Of a DNA stretch of 64,000 nt, positions 45,917 to 52,803 are shown in pieces. The DNA comes from CAYNEO01 sp964396245 (GTDB lineage Bacteria; Zixibacteria; MSB-5A5; GN15; FEB-12): contig CAYNEO010000014.1 in the NCBI GenBank assembly GCA_964396245.1, forward strand, positions 5,593-69,592, read 5' to 3'. The position numbers and the translations under genes were made by a program. Under the pieces are notes generated by a model. The model was not told the origin of the DNA, did no database searches, and saw only the letters and a program-made list of their open reading frames with translations. How positions within the stretch are numbered: position 1 is the first letter of the stretch; the number at the start of each line of letters is the position of its first letter.

Positions 45917-45944
45917 AGCCCCGGCTTATCGCCGGGGCTTTTTT
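45917..45944 (+). terminator. Rho-independent terminator of the DUF885 gene
   Basis: AGCCCCGGC (45917-45925), loop TTATC, GCCGGGGCT (45931-45939), then TTTTT. Confidence 0.92.
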
Positions 45945-46141
45945 GGCTTATGAAGGTCTCGTCTTCCGGCGGCAGTCGTGCCCGTAAACAACTGTTAGAC
46001 AACCGGTTGTCGTTTCCAGTATGAATCGGGGCGGGCCCGGATAAGGGGCTTAATTCGGACCGAACCGGTCAACTGGCTATAGGGCAAACGAATAGCGGCG
46101 ATTGAATTTTTGTTTTTCCTTTATTTCATCGCTCATTTGTT

Positions 46142-46149
46142 TATATTAG
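46142..46149 (+). promoter_or_regulatory. TATATTAG promoter element of the HIT operon
   Basis: Six bases before ATG 46156. No SD precedes this gene, so the mRNA is probably leaderless. Same octamer as before rlmD. Confidence 0.5.
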
Positions 46150-46155
46150 CCACAT

Positions 46156-46647
46156 ATGGATAACAATATTCTCTGGGCGCCCTGGCGTTCTGCGTTTGTG
46201 CTGGCCAAAAAAGAAAAGGGATGCCCACTGTGCAAAGCTCTCGAGGCGGAAACGGACTCGGTCGAGAATCTCATCGTCTATCGCGGCAAGACCTGCTTCG
46301 TGATTCTCAACAAGTTTCCGTACAACTCCGGTCATGCCATGATCTGTCCCAACCGTCATCTGCCTGACCTGAGAGATTTGAACGAAGAAGAATCGGCCGA
46401 GCTGTTCGAACTGGTGCGCACTACCGTAAGATTGCTCCAGGAGGTCATCAAGCCCCAGTCATTCAATCTCGGGATGAATATCGGCGAAGGTTCCGGGGCG
46501 GGGATTCCGCAACACCTGCATATGCATGTCGTCCCCCGGTGGAACGGCGACACCAGCTTCATGATGGTCCTGGGCAAGACAAAGGTCGTTTCGGTGCCGC
46601 TCGATCCGGTTTATGAGAAGATGAAGGAAGCATTCGACAGGTTATGA
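46156..46647 (+). CDS. HIT-domain nucleotide hydrolase/phosphorylase
   Basis: 163 residues. The histidine triad HLHMHVVPRW is clear; N-terminal ILWAPWRSAFV and the CPLCKA zinc-type pair (Cys, Cys) match the Ap4A-phosphorylase-like branch of HIT proteins (as in actinobacterial and FCB homologues). Substrates are dinucleoside polyphosphates or AMP conjugates. The stop codon overlaps the start of the aconitase-like gene (ATGA), so they are translated together. Confidence 0.92.
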   Translation: MDNNILWAPWRSAFVLAKKEKGCPLCKALEAETDSVENLIVYRGKTCFVILNKFPYNSGHAMICPNRHLPDLRDLNEEESAELFELVRTTVRLLQEVIKPQSFNLGMNIGEGSGAGIPQHLHMHVVPRWNGDTSFMMVLGKTKVVSVPLDPVYEKMKEAFDRL

Positions 46648-48266
46648 GCCCCAAAAGGAAGATGCCGACCAAGACCGAGCTTCAGCAGCTGCAGAAGCTG
46701 TACAAGACCGATGAAAAAATAGGCGAACGGCTCGGCGGTGTGCCCGCCTATCTGGTAGCATACTGGCGGCGCAAGAAGGGCATCCCGAAATACTCGCTCC
46801 CGAAATTCTCCGAAACCGAAATCCGCAATCTGTGGGAGAGGTACGGCGACGACGAAAAAGCCGGACTCGAACTCAGCCTGTCAAAGGCCGCCTTCTATAA
46901 TTGGCGGCGGCGCTACAACATTCGTGAAAAGCCCGCCTTCCTGAAACTCGAACAGCTCGAGTTCAACTTCCCCGGCGCCAAATTCAGCTCCTATGCCGGG
47001 TCCCTGTACGGCAAGCAGAGCGTGGCGCAGAAGATACTCGCGCGGGCGGCGGGCGAAGAAAAAGTCGAAGTCGGCCGGACTCTTCAGGTTGAACCGGATA
47101 TCGCCCTGTTGCATAAGCACGCCGAAGAAATCATCGACGCGTTCAAAAAGTCCGGCCCGGAATATGTCTGGAACCCCAATAAGGTACTGGTCACTCTCGA
47201 TTACTCCCGCTGCGACGGTGGGGGTGACCCGGCCGAAGTTCACAAGCTTGTCCGCGAATTCGTCAAGCGGCAGGGGATCAAAAACTTCTATGACCTCCGC
47301 GAAGGTACCTGTCACCAGGTGGTGGTCGAGCGCGGCCATGTCATGCCCGGGCAGCTCATTCTCGGCACCGACGGCCTCACCACCTCGTACGGTTGCCTCG
47401 GTACGATGGCGGCGAATATCGATGCCGAGCAGATGCTGGCGCTCTTCAGCAACGGCACGGTCGACATGAGTGTACCGCGCACGATCTGCATCAATATCAC
47501 CGGCAGAAAAACCCGCGGCGTCTACGCCAAGGACATCGTCCTCTGGATTCTCCGCCAGCTCGGTTCCGGGACCGCCCACGACCGCGTGGTCGAGTACGGC
47601 GGCTCGGTGGTGTCGCAGATGTCGATCAGCGAGCGGTTTGCCCTTTCCAATATGTCGGTCGAACTCGGGGCGCGCTCCGCAATCTGCCCGTATGACGCCA
47701 CCACTCGCCGGTATCTCAACGGCCGCGCTATGGGACAGTACAAGCCGGTCGTACCGGACAAGGACGCCGAGTACGAAAACATCTACCAGGTGAGTATCGA
47801 CCAGCTTGTGCCGCAGGTAGCCTGTCCCGGAGAGGAACCCTCGATCAAACCCGCGGCGGAAGTCGAAGGCCTGCCCGTCAACCAGATTGTCATGGGGACA
47901 TGCAGCAGCGGACGATTCGATGACCTCCGGGTGGCGGCTGATATTCTCAAGGGGAAAACGGTTAGTTCTGATTGTCGGATGTACATATACCCGGGCTCGC
48001 GGGCGGTCTATCTCGAAGCCCTCAAGAAAGGCTTGATTCGCGTCTTCGTGGAGGCGGGTGCCATGGTGATGAATCCGGGGAGCTCGCCGTTCATGTCCTC
48101 GCAGGACGGACTTCTCGCCGACGGCGAACGGTGTCTGGCCACCACCACCTGGCAGATTCACGCCCCGAAGTCAGGCAAGGCGGAGGTATACCTCTGCTCG
48201 CCGGCGACCGCGGCCGCATCGGCGCTCAACGGCGCCGTGACCGACCCGACACGATTCGTCAGATAG
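46644..48266 (+). CDS. aconitase-superfamily (LeuC-like) protein with duplicated N-terminal HTH
   Basis: 540 residues. Residues 8-90 contain two similar helix-turn-helix-like units: KTDEKIGERLGGVPAYLVAY..RRKKGI and GDDEKAGLELSLSKAAFYNW..RYNI. From about 150 on, it aligns with the large subunit of isopropylmalate dehydratase (YDLREGTCHQVVVERGHVMPG, AKDIVLWILRQLGSG, NMSVELGARSAI, SPATAAASALNG). Key residues are lost: the DSHT active-site segment reads TDGLTTS, and the cluster motif PGCxxC reads PGSSPF; only the Cys of GTCSSGR remains of the three cluster ligands. No small subunit is nearby. It is therefore unlikely to be a dehydratase with a 4Fe-4S cluster; a DNA-binding regulator derived from the fold, or a new enzyme, is possible. 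Confidence 0.87.
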   Translation: MSPKRKMPTKTELQQLQKLYKTDEKIGERLGGVPAYLVAYWRRKKGIPKYSLPKFSETEIRNLWERYGDDEKAGLELSLSKAAFYNWRRRYNIREKPAFLKLEQLEFNFPGAKFSSYAGSLYGKQSVAQKILARAAGEEKVEVGRTLQVEPDIALLHKHAEEIIDAFKKSGPEYVWNPNKVLVTLDYSRCDGGGDPAEVHKLVREFVKRQGIKNFYDLREGTCHQVVVERGHVMPGQLILGTDGLTTSYGCLGTMAANIDAEQMLALFSNGTVDMSVPRTICINITGRKTRGVYAKDIVLWILRQLGSGTAHDRVVEYGGSVVSQMSISERFALSNMSVELGARSAICPYDATTRRYLNGRAMGQYKPVVPDKDAEYENIYQVSIDQLVPQVACPGEEPSIKPAAEVEGLPVNQIVMGTCSSGRFDDLRVAADILKGKTVSSDCRMYIYPGSRAVYLEALKKGLIRVFVEAGAMVMNPGSSPFMSSQDGLLADGERCLATTTWQIHAPKSGKAEVYLCSPATAAASALNGAVTDPTRFVR

Positions 48267-48275
48267 GGGATCGCC

Positions 48276-48737
48276 ATGACAGAGCACACCAGGCGATTGT
48301 TCGAGTACAATGGCTGGGCTAACCGCGAGGTGTCTAATTCTCTCAAAGCGGCGCCCGAACCACCCCCGTCTTCCGTGCACATTCTCGGCCACATCGTGGC
48401 CGCCGAGTGGCTGTGGATCGGGCGGCTGAAACGTGACCAGACCGCCGTGGTCGTCTGGCCGCAACTCACTCTCGACCAGTGCGAGGTGCAGTTTTCCGAC
48501 CTGGCGCGCCTCTGGCGGGAATATATGAACGACCTGACAATTGACAGATTAATAGAGACGGTCTCGTATCGTACCAGTGCGGGAGAGGAATTCACCAATA
48601 ACGTGGGGGACATACTATCGCACGTCATCATGCACGGTGTGTATCACCGGGGACAGATCGCCCGGGATATGCGAATGGCCGGGCTCGAACCGCCCTACAC
48701 CGATTACATCCACGCCGTGCGCAACGGACTGATCTGA
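48276..48737 (+). CDS. DinB-like family protein
   Basis: 153 residues, four-helix DinB fold. Metal-ligand His residues are at HILGHIVAAEWLW and HVIMHGVYHRGQIA, the usual three-His pattern. Members include thiol-dependent S-transferases and bacillithiol transferases; others are unknown. It starts 9 nt after the aconitase-like gene, third in the HIT operon. Confidence 0.9.
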   Translation: MTEHTRRLFEYNGWANREVSNSLKAAPEPPPSSVHILGHIVAAEWLWIGRLKRDQTAVVVWPQLTLDQCEVQFSDLARLWREYMNDLTIDRLIETVSYRTSAGEEFTNNVGDILSHVIMHGVYHRGQIARDMRMAGLEPPYTDYIHAVRNGLI

Positions 48738-48833
48738 GAGAGTAACACTCGATCGATCCGGGGAGTTAACGCTGCACGCGCAGCACATCACAAAATCGTA
48801 AATGCGTTCTCAAATGAGGGCCGGGAGGCGATC

Positions 48834-49370
48834 ATGCGAAAAATCTTACTGGTAACGGCAATCATCTCTATCATCTGCGGATCCGTCGCGGGATTCGACG
48901 GTAAACGCAAGGGGTTCGTCCTGGGAGGCGGGATCGGTTTTTCACCCTACATCCACTGGGCATTCGATGATTATGCCTCGAAGGACGAAGGCGCCGGGAT
49001 CGGCCTGCAGATTATTATTGGCTACGCCTGGGATGACCGGAACATGATCGTTTATGAGGAACAGGCATCCGGTTACTCGGAGGGCGGCGGAAGTATAGTT
49101 CAAGGCGGCAGATTCGTCAGCTGGCATCATTATTTCGGACCGGCCGGCCGGACTTTCTTCACCACCGCCGGTCTGGGACTTTACACCTGGGCGACCGGTA
49201 GCGACGATTTCAACGACTCCGGGGCGGCGTTGCTGGTCGGAGGAGGCTATGAATTCCACCGGCACTGGCAGGTGGGGCTTTTCATGTCCACCGGTAAGAG
49301 TAGTCGCGGAAGCTATGGAGGAATGACTCACACCACTGTCGATTTGATGATCGGCGGCGTGGCCTTTTAA
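48834..49370 (+). CDS. predicted outer-membrane beta-barrel-like protein
   Basis: 178 residues. Signal peptide (ILLVTAIISIICGSVAG) then a Gly/aromatic-rich body with alternating strands (GFVLGGGIGFSPYIHW, GIGLQIIIGYAWD, TFFTTAGLGLYTW, ALLVGGGYEFHRHWQVGLFMS) ending in a strand with terminal Phe (LMIGGVAF), as in outer-membrane barrels assembled by BAM. Eight strands would fit the length. Function unknown. Weak SD GGGAGG at 48824-48829. Confidence 0.72.
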   Translation: MRKILLVTAIISIICGSVAGFDGKRKGFVLGGGIGFSPYIHWAFDDYASKDEGAGIGLQIIIGYAWDDRNMIVYEEQASGYSEGGGSIVQGGRFVSWHHYFGPAGRTFFTTAGLGLYTWATGSDDFNDSGAALLVGGGYEFHRHWQVGLFMSTGKSSRGSYGGMTHTTVDLMIGGVAF

Positions 49371-49405
49371 ACGCAATCTTGTGTTAATGATCTAGCTGTA
49401 AATAG

Positions 49406-49433
49406 AAACGGCGCACCCTCGGGCGCGCCGTTT
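49406..49433. terminator. bidirectional terminator between converging genes
   Basis: AAACGGCGC (49406-49414) pairs with GCGCCGTTT (49425-49433); A-rich on the left and T-rich on the right. Confidence 0.7.
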
Positions 49434-49444
49434 GTTCCTTTGTA

Positions 49445-50152
49445 TCAGGCAACTTCGGGTTTCCAGATTTCCCAGACCTTGCCGACCAGGTTCGGGCCGA
49501 CCTTCAACGTCGGCTTGCCGGGCTGCCATTCGGCCGGAGTCGCCTCCGCGCCCTTGGTTGACCGGACATGCTGGAACGCCTTGATCTGCCGGACCGTTTC
49601 GATGAAATTCCGTCCGACCGGCGGCGTCAGGATTTCCATCCCCTGCACCACGCCGTCGGGATCAATAATAAATCTCCCGCGGACATCCACACCCGCATTT
49701 TCATCATACACGCCGTACACGCGGCCCAGATGACCGCCGGCGTCGGAAAGCATCGGGTACGGGATACCACCTTCAACCATCTTGGACAACTCCTGTTCGT
49801 GCCAGGTCTTGTGCACGAAAATGGAATCGACCGAACAGGCATAAACGAAAACGTCGAGATCCTGAAGTGTTTTGTACGAAGCGGCGACCGTCGCTAGCTC
49901 GGTCGGTCAGACGAAGGTGAAGTCACCGGGATAGAAACAAAGCAGCGCCCAGTGACCGAGGGCATCGGAGAGTTTCACCTGCGTGAACCCACCCTTGTGA
50001 TACGCCGGCGCCTCGAAATCGGGAGCCTTGCGGCCTACCATGATAGACATCTTCGGTTCCTCTCTTTCGGTTGGGTGTTCGGGAGTCGTTTCCGGTTCGG
50101 TCTGCCCGACCACGCGTCCGGTGGGACGGGCGCAGCCTACAGTGTCAGCCAT
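49445..50152 (-). CDS. selenocysteine-containing peroxiredoxin (in-frame UGA at catalytic position)
   Basis: 235 residues if UGA at 49907-49909 (residue 82) is read as Sec. Upstream of it the frame ends in CFYPGDFTFV, and directly after it continues PTELATVAASYK, so UGA replaces exactly the peroxidatic Cys of the peroxiredoxin motif (FTFVCPTEL). The same frame then encodes the rest of the fold, with the active-site Thr (three residues before Sec) and Arg (VRGRFIIDPDG). The usual resolving Cys of AhpC-type proteins (EVCPAxW) is Thr here (EATPAEW). It reduces peroxides in the cytoplasm. Start: ATG 50152 has the strong SD AAAGGAGGT; ATG 50050 (MSIMVGRKAPDF) is a possible alternative start. Gene callers would split it in two. 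A SECIS-like hairpin follows the UGA. Alternative: sequencing error or a pseudogene. Confidence 0.85.
49881..49898 (-). promoter_or_regulatory. candidate SECIS hairpin downstream of the UGA codon
   Basis: Nucleotides +9 to +26 after UGA fold as GC, a U/A bulge, GCGA-CGG-TCGC, GC, giving an apical loop that begins 17 nt after UGA with G as its second base. This fits the loose bacterial SECIS description (loop about 16-37 nt downstream, G in the first two loop positions). A competing 6-bp stem CGACCG/CGGTCG (+2 to +22) exists. Confidence 0.5.
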
Positions 50153-50300
50153 ACGACCTCCTTTCGATATATTAACAACGTGTCTGGTTCGTGGCTCTGC
50201 CTATCTATATCCAGAAATCTCCCGCAACGCAAGTAGTTCACACAAAATAACCCGCACTCAGAAGTACAGCTTCATCCCTGAGTCACGCTCAATTGTTTTT

Positions 50301-50332
50301 GTTGAAGTCTCTCACCACCCTGTGTAGCATAT
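50301..50332 (+). promoter_or_regulatory. promoter of the DNA methyltransferase gene
   Basis: GTTG at 50301-50304, 20-nt spacer, TAGCATAT at 50325-50332, only 4 nt before ATG 50337, so a leaderless mRNA is likely. Confidence 0.4.
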
Positions 50333-50336
50333 CCCC

Positions 50337-51314
50337 ATGCACTATCAACCGCTTCCACGCCTGGACACGGACAACGACGATCTCAAGCAACACTTGCTGT
50401 CGGTGTGCCGCCTGCGCCCCGGTCAGGTCTGGCACGACCCGCTCGGACGACATATTGTCGGCTGCGGCGATGCTACCGACCGTCGCTTCGTACTGTCACT
50501 CTTCCGGCGCATGAAACGCGCCACGCTCGCGGTGCAGGACCCCCCGTACAATCTCGTCATGTTCGAAAAGCAATCGGTCGAAGAGTTCATCGCCTGGTGC
50601 CGCCGGTGGATCGATGTCACTCATCATGTCCTCGACCGCGACGCCGCCCTCTATGTCTGGCTCGGCGCCGACCAGCGCGACAATTTCCAGCCGTTGCCGC
50701 AGTTCATGATGATGATGTCGGAGACTGACTTTAATGCCCGCTCGTTCATCACCATGCGAAACCAGCGCGGCTACGGAACCCAGCACAACTGGATGTCGGT
50801 CAGGCAGGAGCTGCTCTACTATATCAAGGGGCGTCCCGATTTCAACGTGCAGTACACCGATATCCCGAAAATCCTCCGCGGATACTACAAAGACGTGGGC
50901 GGTCGGACCACCGAAAACCTCGAACGCTCCAAATCACCGACTATCCGCCCCGGAAATGTCTGGGTCGATATTCAGCAGGTGTTCTATCGGATGGAGGAAA
51001 ACGTCAACGGCTGCTACGCCCAGAAACCGTTGAAAGCGATTGAACGAATTGTGGAAGCGTCATCGCGCCCGGACGACGTCGTCGCAGACTTCTTCTCGCA
51101 CTCCGGCACCACGCTGTTAGCTGCCGAAAGAACCGGGCGGCAGTGCGTAACATGCGAAATTGATCCGATTTTCGCCGAGATCACGATCCGCCGTTTGGAA
51201 CACTTCCGCGAGACCGGGCGCACCGGATGGCAGGCCGGCAACCCGTTCGAGAACGAGCTCCCCGACCGATGGTCCGCAATAAAAGTCGAGAGCGCCTCCC
51301 GGCGTGTCTGGTAA
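50337..51314 (+). CDS. orphan DNA methyltransferase, amino-methyl (N4/N6) type
   Basis: 325 residues. Catalytic motif IV DPPYN (about 69-73) precedes the SAM motif I region DFFSHSGTTLLAAERTGRQC (about 242-261), the order of beta-class enzymes. The N-terminal HIVGCGDATD segment is typical of MTases linked to ParB-like or stand-alone modification systems. It methylates adenine-N6 or cytosine-N4 in an unknown site. No restriction endonuclease lies beside it: neighbours are the Sec-peroxiredoxin (divergent) and an NTF2-like gene (convergent). It may be regulatory rather than defensive. Confidence 0.9.
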   Translation: MHYQPLPRLDTDNDDLKQHLLSVCRLRPGQVWHDPLGRHIVGCGDATDRRFVLSLFRRMKRATLAVQDPPYNLVMFEKQSVEEFIAWCRRWIDVTHHVLDRDAALYVWLGADQRDNFQPLPQFMMMMSETDFNARSFITMRNQRGYGTQHNWMSVRQELLYYIKGRPDFNVQYTDIPKILRGYYKDVGGRTTENLERSKSPTIRPGNVWVDIQQVFYRMEENVNGCYAQKPLKAIERIVEASSRPDDVVADFFSHSGTTLLAAERTGRQCVTCEIDPIFAEITIRRLEHFRETGRTGWQAGNPFENELPDRWSAIKVESASRRVW

Positions 51315-51328
51315 GTCGCGACAAATTC

Positions 51329-51847
51329 TTACTGCTTTGCCCATGAGTAGTGCTGCTGCACCACCCGCCAGTGACCGTCCTTCTTCTGCACCACCCCCGT
51401 CCACCGCGTGTTCAGCCAGTTGGCCGGCTTTCCGTTGATTTCATTATAGTCGTCGAGCACGCAGTAAAACCACGCTACGTCCCCTGATTCCGACATGTGG
51501 ATATTGAGATCGTGTACTTCATGCTTGATCGCCTTGAAAGCCGGATTGGACCAGAACGAGGTATCCTGCTTCACGGCATCGACCCCGAACTTGACCCGTT
51601 GATACGGCGTCACGCTGACAAAATTGGAATCATCGCCGATACTGCTGAAAAACAGATCGAAATCTTTATTCACCGCCCAGCCAATCACGTTGTTGATTGT
51701 CTTCTCGATCTCCTTCATCTCAAGCGCCTTTTTAGCTTCTGTCTGATAACCCGCTTTCAAATCGGCCTTGAGGCCGGCTCCAATAGCTACCAGACAGACC
51801 AGCGACACGGTCGCAACCAGCACACGACGTGCAGCGAATGGTTTCAT
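51329..51847 (-). CDS. exported NTF2-like (SnoaL-type) protein
   Basis: 172 residues. Signal peptide (VLVATVSLVCLVAIGAGLKA). The cone-shaped NTF2-like fold is suggested by the long N-terminal helix followed by DFDLFFSSIGDDSNFVSVTP and the final strands GDVAWFYCVLDDYNE, TRWTGVVQKKDGHWRVVQQHYS. Probably binds a small ligand or is a subunit; no catalytic residues assigned. Start: ATG 51847 after GGAGG; the frame to 51883 adds residues before the SD. Confidence 0.82.
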   Translation of the reverse strand: MKPFAARRVLVATVSLVCLVAIGAGLKADLKAGYQTEAKKALEMKEIEKTINNVIGWAVNKDFDLFFSSIGDDSNFVSVTPYQRVKFGVDAVKQDTSFWSNPAFKAIKHEVHDLNIHMSESGDVAWFYCVLDDYNEINGKPANWLNTRWTGVVQKKDGHWRVVQQHYSWAKQ

Positions 51848-52027
51848 CTTCCTGACCTCCACAACTGTGTATGAAGAGCTCATCCTGCCGGTTCGGCAAT
51901 CGTGATGTCTCCCCTGGTGCAGCTTTCCATGCGCCCGGCCTTAACCTGGCTTCATATACGTAGCCGATGCCTGAGAATTTTCAAAATTGTTTGCGCGGGA
52001 TAGTAGTAAAGGCTGACCCGGACTATT

Positions 52028-52744
52028 TCAAAGATACTCCAGCCTCGTCTGACCGTCCGCGATCTTGACATAGCTGAAATGATTGATAAAATCGCCGGTG
52101 TTGATATAGATCCCCTCGGGCCAGGTGTGAACCACCGGGATATGAAGGTGCCCGATAAGAACGATATCAAACCCCTCCGCCAGTTTGGCCTTCGCATAAG
52201 CCTCGTATTCTTCGACAAAGATATGGTCGCGTTGCGAGGTATACTGCCGCGACGATCCCGATACTTTCTTGGCGAGAGGGATAGCCCAGTCGGGCGGCAG
52301 CTTGCGGTACAGCCAGATATTGAATCTGTTGCGAAGGATCTTCTTGAGGAAGCGATACCCCCGGTCCGCCTTCGCAAGGCCGTCGCCGTGCGTCATGTGT
52401 ATCCGGTTTCCGCCGTATTCCATGTTGAATATGTCGCGGTGAAGCGTGATGCCGATCTGCGTTTCGAAAAAATCCCCCATCCAGAAATCGTGGTTGCCGC
52501 TGACATAATCCACCGGAATCCCGCCCGTCACCAGCTCCCGAAGGCGGAAAAGGACGTCGTGGTGGTCTTTCGGGATGGCGTGACGGTACTCGAACCAGAA
52601 ATCAAACAAGTCGCCCAGAATGACAAGCCGGTCGCCGTCACCCTTCACCCGGTCGAACAGCCGTTCGATATGCTCGAGCTTGGATTGTTCCTCTTCGGGT
52701 GTCCCGGAACCGAGATGGGCGTCGGAAAAGACATATAGCGCCAT
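52028..52744 (-). CDS. lpxH: UDP-2,3-diacylglucosamine diphosphatase-like metallophosphoesterase
   Basis: 238 residues. Calcineurin-type metal motifs in order: FSDAHLG, GDLFDFW, SGNHDFW, HGDG and GHLHIP. The overall order and length match LpxH, which hydrolyses UDP-2,3-diacylglucosamine to lipid X in lipid A synthesis at the inner membrane. Its presence suggests an LPS-type outer membrane. It follows purL by 59 nt on the same strand, so possibly cotranscribed. Confidence 0.85.
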   Translation of the reverse strand: MALYVFSDAHLGSGTPEEEQSKLEHIERLFDRVKGDGDRLVILGDLFDFWFEYRHAIPKDHHDVLFRLRELVTGGIPVDYVSGNHDFWMGDFFETQIGITLHRDIFNMEYGGNRIHMTHGDGLAKADRGYRFLKKILRNRFNIWLYRKLPPDWAIPLAKKVSGSSRQYTSQRDHIFVEEYEAYAKAKLAEGFDIVLIGHLHIPVVHTWPEGIYINTGDFINHFSYVKIADGQTRLEYL

Positions 52745-52803
52745 GGCGACAATATACGCGATTAGGTCGGCAAGGGAAGTTTCAAAATCGCGGACTAATG
52801 AAC

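Noticed and set aside
49816..50152. Two separate genes (a short N-terminal peroxiredoxin fragment and a second GTG-started gene)
   Set aside because: Both pieces are in one frame, split only by TGA at the catalytic position; the second start has no SD. A single selenoprotein explains both.
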